Shown here in pieces: positions 17,124 through 23,995 of a stretch of DNA of 64,000 nt. The notes beneath the pieces were generated by a model, which saw only the letters and a list, made by a program, of their open reading frames with translations, was not told the DNA's origin and did no database searches. A program made the translations under genes and the position numbers. This DNA is from an uncultured Mycoplasmatota bacterium (GTDB lineage Bacteria > Bacillota_I > Bacilli_A > RF39 > UBA660), in the NCBI GenBank assembly GCA_900549285.1, contig URNW01000001.1, positions 62,001 through 126,000 on the forward strand, in the 5' to 3' direction. The first letter of the stretch is position 1; each line of letters begins with the position of its first letter.

Positions 17124-17164
17124 AAAAGTGGCTATAATCTTATAATCTTATAAACCACTTTTTA
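17124..17164. terminator. Shared terminator between convergent holA and rnhC
   Basis: Arms AAAAGTGG (17124-17131) and CCACTTTT (17155-17162), with T's outside on both strands. The loop is 23 bases and contains two copies of ATAATCTTAT, so the fold is weaker than usual. It overlaps the last codons of rnhC. Confidence 0.45.
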
Positions 17165-18074
17165 TTTTATCTTTATTTTTAAAATTCATTTTAGCAATAT
17201 CATACAATTTATTAAACCCATATTTTTTTACGATATCTATACCGACTAAGTCTACGTTTGATCCAGCCCCTTTCGGAATAATAATTCCCAATGTTTGGCT
17301 TAATTTCTCCATTTCTCCTAAGAAAATATATCTAGAAATAATGGAAGCAGCTGCTACGGATAGACATTTATCCTCAGCTTTAGTTGTAAAAGTAATGTCA
17401 GTAACTTTTTCTTTAGCACTTTTAATATGCTCATAATATTTAGCAGGGTAAACAAATTGATCAACAACTATTTTTTCATAAGGAAACCCTTTGTTTTTCA
17501 TGTTTACTAATACTTTATTATGCAAAATAGCTTTGATTTTGTTCATATTAAGATCTTCACTCCAATTTTTATTATAAGAAGTGTTTGTTAAAATATAGGT
17601 AGAATAAGGTATTTTTTTTATAATGGTAGGAGCGATTTTCTTAATTTTCTCATCTGTGATTTTTTTTGAATCTCGAACACCTAGATCAATTAAAAAGGGG
17701 ATATCCTCACGTGAAACATAGGCAGCAGTTACAACAATAGGTCCAAAAAAATCACCAGTACCGACCTCATCAGAACCGATAGTGCTTTCATTAAACAAAA
17801 CGCGCTTTTCTTTTTCCCTTTTCTTCTCAGTTCCATCTGGATTAATAATTCTTCCGTTTTTAATTCTTTCTTCTTCAATCCAATAACTAGCTTCTATGTC
17901 TGCACCAATACCTTGAAACATGACTTTTCCAGATTCATAAAGAGTAATTACACAATCAAATTCTTTCACTTGAAAAACAGAATAAGGGGGCTTATTAGGA
18001 AGCATGCGATCTTTATAAAATTCAAGCATTAATGGTTTAATATTATCGCTTATTTTAAAAACTATTGTCATCAT
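17148..18074 (-). CDS. rnhC: Ribonuclease HIII
   Basis: 308 residues. The first 85 form the TBP-like substrate-binding domain typical of RNase HIII (YSVFQVKEFDCVITLYESGK, then VMFQGIGADIEASYW). The catalytic domain starts IGSDEVGTGDFFGPIVVTAA, the DEXGTGDXFGP motif specific for HIII rather than HII, with further acidic residues in LGVRDSKKI and VVDQF. It cuts RNA in RNA-DNA hybrids. Tandem ATGs at 18074 and 18071 make the start ambiguous by one codon; GAGGTG precedes them. It is divergent from cvpA; rnhC beside cvpA is a conserved Firmicutes arrangement. Confidence 0.95.
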   Translation of the reverse strand: MMTIVFKISDNIKPLMLEFYKDRMLPNKPPYSVFQVKEFDCVITLYESGKVMFQGIGADIEASYWIEEERIKNGRIINPDGTEKKREKEKRVLFNESTIGSDEVGTGDFFGPIVVTAAYVSREDIPFLIDLGVRDSKKITDEKIKKIAPTIIKKIPYSTYILTNTSYNKNWSEDLNMNKIKAILHNKVLVNMKNKGFPYEKIVVDQFVYPAKYYEHIKSAKEKVTDITFTTKAEDKCLSVAAASIISRYIFLGEMEKLSQTLGIIIPKGAGSNVDLVGIDIVKKYGFNKLYDIAKMNFKNKDKIKSGL

Positions 18075-18157
18075 TTACACCTCATAATTCTATAATATCA
18101 TATATTTCTTTATTTTTCAAAAAGTTTAGTATATAATTATAATGAGGAGTTGATGAA

Positions 18158-18880
18158 ATGACAATTGTAGATGCAGTTGTAATATTATTTCTATTATTAG
18201 GAGCAGTATTAGGATTTAAAAAAGGAGCAATAAGAAGTCTAGTAGGACTAGTAGGCACAATCGCTGTGGTAGTAATTGCATATTATTTAAAAAATCCAGT
18301 AGCAGATATTTTATATAATTTTGTTCCATTCTTTGATTTCAGTGGTAGCTGGCAAGGACTAGTAACATTAAATATTTTATTATATGAAAGCATAGCCTAT
18401 ATATTAGTATTTGTAATTTTATATAGTATTTTATCATTGATTTTAAAGTTGACAGGAATACTGGAAAAATTTTTAACAATGACTATTATTTTAGGAATAC
18501 CATCTAAGATCATTGGAGCAGTACTAGGCTTTTTAGAAGCAGTTGTCTTTAGTTTTATTATTCTTTTTGTATTATTACAATTTAATATTAGTCATTCTTG
18601 GGTAAAAGAAAGTACTGTGGCAATGAGTATTTTAGATAAAACCCCAATAATTGGTTCAATGGTAAATGAAACTTATGATGCAATTTTAGAAATTAGTGAT
18701 TTACAAGAAAAATATAAAGAATCTGAGGATAAAGATGCTTATAATGGAGAAATTTTAAGTATTATGTTAAAATATCATGTAGTTACACCAGAAACGACTA
18801 AAAAATTAATAGAAAAAGAAAAATTAAATTTTGAAGGAGCACAAACCATTTTAGATACATTTGAAGGAGGAAATAAATAA
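18158..18880 (+). CDS. cvpA: CvpA-family membrane protein
   Basis: 240 residues with four to five hydrophobic segments in the first 150 and a charged cytoplasmic-looking tail. The start IVDAVVILFLLLGAVLGFKK followed by GAIRSLVGLVGT is the hallmark of the CvpA family (colicin V production). The cellular role in Gram-positives is unclear; envelope homeostasis has been proposed. GAGGAGTTGATGAA supplies the ribosome site and TATAAT lies about 20 bases upstream. Its stop overlaps the thioredoxin start by one base (TAATG), so the two form an operon. Confidence 0.85.
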   Translation: MTIVDAVVILFLLLGAVLGFKKGAIRSLVGLVGTIAVVVIAYYLKNPVADILYNFVPFFDFSGSWQGLVTLNILLYESIAYILVFVILYSILSLILKLTGILEKFLTMTIILGIPSKIIGAVLGFLEAVVFSFIILFVLLQFNISHSWVKESTVAMSILDKTPIIGSMVNETYDAILEISDLQEKYKESEDKDAYNGEILSIMLKYHVVTPETTKKLIEKEKLNFEGAQTILDTFEGGNK

Positions 18881-19176
18881 TGATTAAATATTTAGAAAAT
18901 GAGAATTTAAACGAAGTAATTAAAAAGGGAACATGGATAGTTGATTTTTATGCTGACTGGTGTGGACCATGCAAAATGCTTGGAACAGTATTGGAAACAA
19001 TGGATGAAAATATTTTAAAAATTAACGTTGATAAACACGAAGAGTTAGCAACTTCTTACGGAGTAATGAGTATTCCAACAATTTGTTTTTTTAAAGATGG
19101 AGAATTAAAACAAAAAGTAATAGGATTTAGAAGTAAAGAAGAACTAATTGATATTTTAAACCAAATAAAAAACTGA
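18880..19176 (+). CDS. trxA: Thioredoxin
   Basis: 98 residues, a bare thioredoxin fold: WIVDFYADWCGPCKMLGTVL carries the WCGPC active site, and MSIPTICFFKDGE contains the cis-Pro loop; INVDKHEELATSYGV matches the central helix. It is a little shorter than classical thioredoxin (about 105). It should reduce protein disulphides in the cytoplasm. It is translationally coupled to the upstream cvpA gene. A thioredoxin-like paralogue with a special partner is possible, so the symbol is given by family. Confidence 0.9.
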   Translation: MIKYLENENLNEVIKKGTWIVDFYADWCGPCKMLGTVLETMDENILKINVDKHEELATSYGVMSIPTICFFKDGELKQKVIGFRSKEELIDILNQIKN

Positions 19177-19190
19177 TTTCTCAGTTTTTT
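19167..19190. terminator. Bidirectional terminator between trxA and the convergent gene
   Basis: AAAAAACTGA/TCAGTTTTTT arms with a TTTC loop; T runs on both strands. It overlaps the thioredoxin stop codon and that of the minus-strand gene. Confidence 0.8.
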
Positions 19191-19483
19191 TCTTTTAATG
19201 CAATATTATTTAAAACTCTTAATTTAGCATAATAGCTTCCAATCAAAAAAATAATAGAAGCAATAATAAGAGGAATAGCGATTAGCAAATTAGATAAAAG
19301 ATCTTCTTTTTGAACTATAGAATAAATTATTAAAAATATACTAAATGAAAACCCAACTACACTATAAATAATTAACCTAGCTATTCTTTTTTTAAATTCA
19401 CTTCCTGCATATGCTTTTTGATACTTTTGAATAATTTTCTTCTTTTCTTCTTTATTTAACTGATTATAATAATAGTGTTTCAT
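19181..19483 (-). CDS. Small membrane protein of unknown function
   Basis: 100 residues from the ATG at 19483, preceded by AAAGGTGA; an upstream codon at 19513 would add 10 residues ahead of that ribosome site and is rejected. A basic N-terminal half (NQLNKEEKKKIIQKYQKAYA) leads into two membrane helices (IIYSVVGFSFSIFLIIYSIV and LLIAIPLIIASIIFLIGSYY). I do not recognise the family. It is convergent with trxA. Confidence 0.6.
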   Translation of the reverse strand: MKHYYYNQLNKEEKKKIIQKYQKAYAGSEFKKRIARLIIYSVVGFSFSIFLIIYSIVQKEDLLSNLLIAIPLIIASIIFLIGSYYAKLRVLNNIALKEKN

Positions 19484-19535
19484 TTTTATCACCTTTAAAG
19501 TATATTTTATCATATAATTTATTAAATGAAAACAA

Positions 19536-19564
19536 TTTACATAGAAACGTTTAATTGTTATAAT
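19536..19564 (+). promoter_or_regulatory. Sigma-A promoter of the CmpB-like gene
   Basis: TTTACA (19536-19541), 17-base spacer, TATAAT (19559-19564). The start codon at 19580 follows after only 15 bases. Confidence 0.7.
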
Positions 19565-19579
19565 TAAAGAGTGATTATT

Positions 19580-20227
19580 ATGGAAAATAAAACGGAAAAA
19601 ATTTCTTTATCAGAAATAGTTTGGTTATTTATAATAGGTTGCCTAGTTGGCTTTGTACTTGAAACTATTTTTCACTTTTTTAAAAATGGTGAATGGATTA
19701 ATAAACAAGGGTTGTTATATGGCCCATTTAAACCAATTTATGGGTTTGGACTAATTTTTATTGTTTTAATAATGAATAATTATCGTGAAAAAAAGTTTTG
19801 GCAAAAGTTTTTAATAGGGGTTATATTAGGAAGTGCTTTTGAATATTTTGGCAGTCTATTTCAAGAATACGTTTTTGGTACATCAACATGGAATTATTCT
19901 CATTTCAACTTTAATATTGGTGGTAGAATTTATTTGCCATATTGCTTAGCTTGGGGTGTAATTGCAGTTTTCTGTGTAGATATATTATATCCTTGGTTTA
20001 AAAAGATCATCAAGAAAGTGAATGTTAATTTATATCAAATAACAACAGGAATTGTGGCAATCTTTATGATAGTAAATGTTTCTCTAACTGCTTTGGCTTC
20101 TATTAGATATTCTGATAGAGCTAATAATACTACAGCAACAAATGCTATATTTAAAGTAATAGATGAATGGTATCCTGATGAATATATGCAAGTAAAATTT
20201 CCAAAAATGAAAGTGATAAAAGAATGA
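19580..20227 (+). CDS. Membrane protein of the CmpB-like putative ABC permease family, second copy
   Basis: 215 residues from the ATG at 19580; a GTG at 19571 lies inside the ribosome site GAGTGA. Helices and motifs match the protein at 6592-7359: GCLVGFVLETIFHFFKNGEW, QGLLYGPFKPIYGFG, SAFEYFGSLFQEYVFG and TSTWNYSHFNFNIGGRIYLP. It lacks the long Lys-rich tail of its paralogue. No cognate ATPase is adjacent, so transport is unproven. A strong promoter lies directly upstream. Confidence 0.7.
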   Translation: MENKTEKISLSEIVWLFIIGCLVGFVLETIFHFFKNGEWINKQGLLYGPFKPIYGFGLIFIVLIMNNYREKKFWQKFLIGVILGSAFEYFGSLFQEYVFGTSTWNYSHFNFNIGGRIYLPYCLAWGVIAVFCVDILYPWFKKIIKKVNVNLYQITTGIVAIFMIVNVSLTALASIRYSDRANNTTATNAIFKVIDEWYPDEYMQVKFPKMKVIKE

Positions 20228-20273
20228 AAAATAAAAAATATGATAAAAAAATGAAAAAATAATGAAATTAGTC

Positions 20274-20301
20274 TTGCATATTAAAAAATTTATGATATAA
20301 T
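20274..20301 (+). promoter_or_regulatory. Promoter of the tRNA operon
   Basis: TTGCAT (20274-20279), 16-base spacer, TATAAT (20296-20301) preceded by TGA, giving an extended -10. The first tRNA begins 20 bases later. Confidence 0.7.
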
Positions 20302-20320
20302 TAAATAGCATTTAATTGAT

Positions 20321-20396
20321 GTCTCCTTAGCTCAGCTGGTAGAGCAACTGACTCTTAATCAGTGGGTCTAGGGTTCGAATCCCTAAGGGGACACCA
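20321..20396 (+). tRNA. tRNA-Lys (anticodon CTT)
   Basis: 76 bases with encoded CCA. Acceptor arms GTCTCCT/AGGGGAC pair, the D arm contains AGCTCAGCTGGTAGAGC, the anticodon loop is CTCTTAA and the T loop is in GGTTCGAATCC. CTT reads AAG. Confidence 0.93.
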
Positions 20397-20418
20397 TAAA
20401 TGGGTTTATGTAAAAGAT

Positions 20419-20495
<77 letters not shown>

Positions 20496-20501
20496 TTTTT
20501 T

Positions 20502-20578
20502 GGTCAGTTGGTGAAGCGGCTTAACACACTGCCCTTTCACGGCAGCATACACGGGTTCGAATCCCGTACTGATCACCA
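20502..20578 (+). tRNA. tRNA-Glu (anticodon TTC), host of a decayed integrated element
   Basis: 77 bases with encoded CCA. Acceptor arms GGTCAGT/ACTGATC, anticodon stem CTGCC/GGCAG around CTTTCAC, T arm CGGGTTCGAATCCCG. Its 3' end is duplicated at 22187-22218, which marks it as the integration site of the element downstream. Confidence 0.95.
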
Positions 20579-20585
20579 TAAATTG
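20554..20585 (+). repeat. attL-like direct repeat in the tRNA-Glu 3' end
   Basis: 32 bases from GGTTCGAATCCCG to CATAAATTG, matched at 31 of 32 positions by 22187-22218 in the same orientation. It begins in the T arm of tRNA-Glu and ends just past its CCA, as expected for a tyrosine-recombinase core site. Confidence 0.75.
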
Positions 20586-20591
20586 CTAGAA

Positions 20592-20614
20592 AGGCCCGTA
20601 TTTACGGGCTTTTA
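20592..20614 (+). terminator. Terminator after the tRNA operon
   Basis: GCCCGTA/TACGGGC stem, TT loop region, TTTTA tail, 15 bases after tRNA-Glu. Confidence 0.8.
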
Positions 20615-20627
20615 TTATGCTTGAAAA

Positions 20628-21041
20628 TTAGATTAAAATAGCTTTTTTAATTAAAAATGATTTAAAAAATGATAAATCATAAATATAGGCTGTACTAATT
20701 TGATATCTTTGCTGTTCATAGAAAATAATTGTACTCTTACCTATATTTAATAAATCTGCCAATTTCTTTTTCCTTAAATTAAGTCTTGTCTTATGTTTTT
20801 TAATATTTTTATTTCAGAATTTAATCCAATAGCTTTATTGCTCTTTTCTAAATCTGTAAATGCAAGCAAGGAGTCAACTGTAATCCTATAGAAATTAGCT
20901 AATTTAATTAAGTTATTTAATGGAATTAGGCAATCATTAGTTTCATAATAAGAATATAAGGATCTTTTTATATTAATTATATCCAAAATAATTACGTATA
21001 TTTTTTAATGAACCGCCGATATTAGTATTTGTTCTCATCAT
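20628..21041 (-). pseudogene. Broken regulator with two XRE-type HTH domains
   Basis: Reading on the minus strand from the ATGs at 21041/21038 (ribosome site GAGG) gives a start like an XRE domain (GGSLKNIRNYF) that stops after about 20 codons. A second frame resumes INIKRSLYSYYETNDCLIPL then NNLIKLANFYRITVDSLLAF, the later helices of that HTH, and stops at 20774. Shifting frame once more gives RKKKLADLLNIGKSTIIFYE, helices of a second HTH, to a stop at 20628-20630. So an internal deletion and a frameshift have destroyed a two-HTH repressor. The 70-codon piece alone should not be called a gene. Confidence 0.65.
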
Positions 21042-21093
21042 AACCATTTCCTCTAATTATAATTTTACTTTTTTGTAAAAATATTTGAGTTTT

Positions 21094-21180
21094 TTGACGT
21101 TGGCACCGACTCTTGTGGTATAATAAGATTAATCAAGATTAAAAATTTAACTCTATACCATAAATTTGTGTATCTTGATT
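21094..21180 (+). promoter_or_regulatory. Promoter with a long hairpin at the predicted transcript 5' end
   Basis: TTGACG (21094-21099), 19 bases, TATAAT (21119-21124) with an extended TGG. The predicted start falls at about 21131, exactly where a hairpin begins: arms 21131-21149 and 21161-21180 pair as AATCAAGAT/ATCTTGATT and AAATTTA/TAAATTT around an 11-base loop, with a small internal loop. No known RNA family is recognised. It may be a leader, an antisense RNA or an element-control RNA. Confidence 0.4.
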
Positions 21181-21589
21181 GGGTTAGTATAAGAATAAAA
21201 AACAAACTACTCTTTTTAAATGCTTTTAAAATAAACACAAGCAAGTTCAATTAGTTATTTTAATAATATTTTCATATACGAATATAGATGGAGTAGTAGA
21301 ATTAGGATATACAATCTTTATACAAAATAATTATGTAACAAGTATTTTTGATAATACAAATGAAGTTGATTTACCAGATTTGACAAATGAAATTAGTACA
21401 TTAAAACTTATAATAAGATTGTTTACAAATATTTAACAAAAGAATTTTATGAATTTACTGAACAGACTAGTATAGATACTTCTGGTGCAATTCAAAAAAA
21501 TTATAATATAAAAAAAGTATAATGTAAAAATATATTGGCGCAGCGAATTCTGAATATTTAGAATTTTCTTTAATTATAATGGAGGAAGT
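21181..21589 (+). other. Broken ORF of unknown origin inside the decayed element
   Basis: No intact gene. A frame open from 21230 to the TAA at 21434-21436 (about 68 codons) begins with a hydrophobic stretch (LVILIIFSYTNIDGVVELGY) and continues NEVDLPDLTNEIS. A different frame then carries KYLTKEFYEFTEQTSIDTSG to a stop near 21522. Together they look like one frameshifted exported protein. Not recognised. Confidence 0.35.
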
Positions 21590-21856
21590 ATGAATCGAAT
21601 TAAAATTATAAAAATAATGATATGGCTTGCTTTGATTATATTTATAATATTTATATTATATTTAATGTTTGTAGAACCTTATACAAAAAATGGAAACCAT
21701 ATGATAACAATGGAAGAGTGCCAAGAAACTTATAACTGTGACTGTACATATGATAATGGTAAAACCTGTTTATGCACTTTAAAAAAGTGGCTTATAGAAA
21801 AGGAGTATTCTTGTAGTAGAGAAATAATTGAGGATAGCCAAATTATAAAAGAATAA
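21590..21856 (+). CDS. Small Cys-rich membrane-anchored protein in the decayed element
   Basis: 88 residues: basic start MNRIKIIK, one helix (IMIWLALIIFIIFILYLMF), then a short outer domain with six Cys in the stretch ECQETYNCDCTYDNGKTC, CTLKKW and EYSC. The excellent ribosome site GGAGGAAG and intact frame suggest it is still expressed, unlike its neighbours. I do not recognise the family. Even Cys number and outside location suggest disulphides or metal binding. It is the only complete gene left in the element, so it may be its retained cargo. Confidence 0.6.
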   Translation: MNRIKIIKIMIWLALIIFIIFILYLMFVEPYTKNGNHMITMEECQETYNCDCTYDNGKTCLCTLKKWLIEKEYSCSREIIEDSQIIKE

Positions 21857-21870
21857 ACTTAATTCCATAA

Positions 21871-22190
21871 CCGAAAACTGAAAAAGGTAAAAAGGGAAAA
21901 CTAATCCCACAACTTTGCGTAAACATAATACTTGATGTTATTAAATATTGTGAACAAGAAGTGAAATTATTAAAAGAAAAGTATGGAAATGATATTCAAA
22001 TTGTTCCAAATTTATTTTTGGGAAAATATGGTGAATACATGTTTCCAGACACCTTAACACATAATTTGGGTAAATTTAAAGAAAACATAAAGAAGAACTA
22101 ACAAAGATAATTGGAAGCAAAAACATAACTTTACATGGATTACGTCATAGTTTTTGCAACGTATTTCTAATAAGCGTGAAATCGGAGGTT
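21871..22190 (+). pseudogene. Truncated, frameshifted tyrosine recombinase (integrase)
   Basis: One frame (21871-22101) reads PKTEKGKKGKLIPQLCVNII and later QIVPNLFLGKYGEYMFPDTL, the usual integrase stretch between the first catalytic Arg and the second box. After a frameshift near 22092 it continues KIIGSKNITLHGLRHSFCN, the HxLRH box. The reading then runs straight into tRNA-like sequence, with the final His/Tyr region missing. The N-terminal DNA-binding domain is also gone. The enzyme cannot be active. Its position at the right repeat fits the integrase of the decayed element. Confidence 0.75.
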
Positions 22191-22211
22191 CGAATCCCGT
22201 ACTGATCATCA
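22167..22211 (+). pseudogene. Chimeric tRNA fragment: Ile-like then Glu-like
   Basis: 22167-22191 matches the tRNA-Ile segment 20451-20475 at 22 of 25 positions (anticodon arm to T arm), and from 22187 the sequence follows the tRNA-Glu 3' end. There is no acceptor 5' half, and the terminal CCA is CAT, so it is not a working tRNA. Confidence 0.55.
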
Positions 22212-22218
22212 TAAATTG
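22187..22218 (+). repeat. attR-like direct repeat
   Basis: Copy of the 32-bp tRNA-Glu end at 20554-20585 with one mismatch (ATCATCATAAATTG versus ATCACCATAAATTG). Confidence 0.75.
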
Positions 22219-22224
22219 TAATAG

Positions 22225-22248
22225 AAGCTCTAATTTTAGAGCTTTTTT
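22225..22248 (+). terminator. Terminator beyond the right end of the decayed element
   Basis: AAGCTCT/AGAGCTT stem, 6-base loop and T run. It may be the original terminator of the tRNA operon, displaced by the insertion. Confidence 0.7.
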
Positions 22249-22499
22249 AATTGTTTCACGTTAATATAAATTTGAAGCAAGTTTATTTTAGTGCAACGAA
22301 AGCCACTATTAATCCTCAAACAATTTATCTTAAAAGTTTAAAAATAATAATATGCAATCTGAAAAATCAATGTTATACCATTACAATTTTGCAAAATAAC
22401 TTTTTTAAATTATGTAAATTTAGATAATGTGTCTTCTTATATAAATGCAGAAATTGAGTATGCGATAATAAAGGAAGAGTTTATAGTCAAAGAAAAAGC
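22249..22499. other. Gap without an intact gene
   Basis: No start codon with ribosome site and no stable structure. A short open stretch near 22400-22520 (YVNLDNVSSYINAEIEYAII) runs into the end of the minus-strand peptidase gene and may be a degraded ORF. Nothing else seen. Confidence 0.3.
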
Positions 22500-23462
22500 T
22501 TACTTATTTAAAATGAAGTAAGCGTAATATTCATCAAAAGTAATGTTATGTTCATAAATATAAGTGGCAGCATCAACCCCAACATAACGCCAGTGCCAAG
22601 CTTCCTCTTTAAATCCAGTAATATCTTCCGTATCTTTTTGGTAGCGTTGAATAAAGCCATATTTATGAGCATTTTCAGTAAGCCAATTATAAGCAGGGGA
22701 ATCTTTAAAATTAGAAGTTGTAGTATTTTCTTTACTAAAAATATCCAAAGATAAACCTGTTTGATGTTCAGAATAACCAGGACGAGCAGCAATAGAATCG
22801 GCATAAGTAGTTCCTTGTGAATCTTTATAACCATCATATACTTTTTGTTGTTCTTGAAAGGTTCGATAACTAGAATTAATAATCAAATAAATACCAGCTT
22901 GATTAGCTTGATTCCACATATCAATAAAAGCATCATAAGCAATTTTACGAATTTTATGTCCTTCCCCATAATAATATTTATTATTAATATTAACCAAATC
23001 ATCTGGTTCATAAGAAGAATTCAAATGATAATATTTATTAACAAGCATTAAATAATCCTGATTCACATCTGTATCTAAATCATGAGTATAATATTCATAA
23101 TCATTATTTGTATTAACAAAAGATACAACCTGTCGAGCACTTTTGCCTTCGTTTTCATTGTGATAATGAATATAACGATCTAAATTATTTTGAATAAAAT
23201 AATCATCTTTTAAAATCTCAATTAAAAATTCATCTTTTTCTTTTTGAGCAATATCAGTTATTTCTTCTTCATCTAATTTTTGCTCTAACAGTTTTATTTC
23301 TTCTTTTTGATATCCTGCCTCTAATAACTTATACATATTTGTCTTTTTATATTGTGCATTATGATAAAACTGTATACCTATAAAAATAATAAGAGCCAAA
23401 AAGGCAATTCCTCCTAAAAAAATCCAGACATTCTTTTTTAGCTTTAGCTTTGTTTTTTTCAT
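22500..23462 (-). CDS. VanY-like D-alanyl-D-alanine carboxypeptidase (M15B)
   Basis: 320 residues from the ATG at 23462, just after GGGTGAGG; a start at 23507 would place this ribosome site inside the gene. Signal-anchor helix at about 10-30, then a charged stretch and the peptidase domain from about residue 165: INSSYRTFQEQQKVYDGY, PGYSEHQTGLSLDIFS (zinc-binding SxHxxGLxxD motif) and EAWHWRYVG (catalytic Glu and zinc His). It should trim the terminal D-Ala from peptidoglycan stem peptides. TATAAT ends about 15 bases upstream of the start. Vancomycin resistance is not implied, since no van genes adjoin. Confidence 0.88.
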   Translation of the reverse strand: MKKTKLKLKKNVWIFLGGIAFLALIIFIGIQFYHNAQYKKTNMYKLLEAGYQKEEIKLLEQKLDEEEITDIAQKEKDEFLIEILKDDYFIQNNLDRYIHYHNENEGKSARQVVSFVNTNNDYEYYTHDLDTDVNQDYLMLVNKYYHLNSSYEPDDLVNINNKYYYGEGHKIRKIAYDAFIDMWNQANQAGIYLIINSSYRTFQEQQKVYDGYKDSQGTTYADSIAARPGYSEHQTGLSLDIFSKENTTTSNFKDSPAYNWLTENAHKYGFIQRYQKDTEDITGFKEEAWHWRYVGVDAATYIYEHNITFDEYYAYFILNK

Positions 23463-23500
23463 ATCCTCACCCAATAATATTATAACGAAGTTTTTTTTGT

Positions 23501-23529
23501 TTGACAAATCTATTTTTTCATTGTAATAT
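23501..23529 (+). promoter_or_regulatory. Promoter of the 118-aa unknown gene
   Basis: TTGACA (23501-23506), 17-base spacer, TAATAT (23524-23529, 4 of 6 bases match). Confidence 0.5.
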
Positions 23530-23563
23530 GTAATTGTAAAGTAAATAGTAAAGGATGATAAAA

Positions 23564-23920
23564 TTGAAAAATAATAAGCTAATATTAAATTATTGTAAAA
23601 ATTTTGAGCGAATAGTAAATACCGATTTTTTAGAAGGAGACACCTTATCTATTCAATTAGTTAGAATATATAAAGACTTTATTTTTAATATTGAATTAAC
23701 AGAACAAGAAATACAAAAAGCAATAGAAATTGATAAAATAATGGGAAGATACATTGATGACTATTTATTTAGAAAAACCTTAAAGCAAGAATTAACCAAA
23801 GTAAAAGTCAAAAAAAGTTGTAGTGATATCATCAAAACAATTGTCGAAAACATTATTGAAATCTTTCATAGAGTAGAATTTGAGCAAACAAGAAAAATAT
23901 ATATATCAAAATGGATTTAA
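23564..23920 (+). CDS. Small helical protein of unknown function
   Basis: 118 residues if begun at TTG 23564, which lies 8 bases after AAGGA; the ATG at 23555 overlaps that site and would add three residues. The protein is charged and probably all helical, with no membrane segment, metal motif or HTH I can name; YKDFIFNIELTEQEIQKAIE is typical. It precedes rnc but a terminator separates them. Confidence 0.55.
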   Translation: MKNNKLILNYCKNFERIVNTDFLEGDTLSIQLVRIYKDFIFNIELTEQEIQKAIEIDKIMGRYIDDYLFRKTLKQELTKVKVKKSCSDIIKTIVENIIEIFHRVEFEQTRKIYISKWI

Positions 23921-23944
23921 TAAACACAAACGTGTTTATTTTTT
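23919..23944 (+). terminator. Terminator before rnc
   Basis: AATAAACAC/GTGTTTATT perfect 9-bp stem with AAAC loop and T run, beginning in the stop codon of the upstream gene. Confidence 0.8.
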
Positions 23945-23995
23945 ATAGAGTTTTTGTTATAATGAAGAAGAAAAAATAAAAAGAAGAGTGATCCA

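Larger units (their letters stand above)
20554..22218 (+). mobile_element. Decayed integrative element in tRNA-Glu
   Basis: About 1.65 kb bounded by the 32-bp direct repeats. Inside are a frameshifted two-HTH regulator, a promoter with a structured leader, an unrecognised broken ORF, one intact small gene (21590-21856) and a frameshifted, truncated tyrosine recombinase reaching the right end. This is what remains of a phage-like or ICE-like element after large deletions. No structural, replication or conjugation genes remain. Boundaries rest on the repeats only. Confidence 0.7.

Noticed and set aside
20774..20986. A 70-codon minus-strand ORF that could be called a small HTH gene
   Set aside because: It lacks the first HTH helices and ribosome site; upstream and downstream frames supply the missing start and a second HTH, so it is part of a pseudogene.
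21094..21120. tracrRNA-like end on the minus strand (GAGTCGGTGCC)
   Set aside because: No matching hairpin arm, no anti-repeat, no CRISPR repeats and no cas gene in the window; a chance match within a promoter region.
22500..23462. Vancomycin resistance gene vanY
   Set aside because: M15B carboxypeptidases are common housekeeping wall enzymes; no vanR, vanS, vanH or vanX genes are nearby, and the ddl gene is ordinary.
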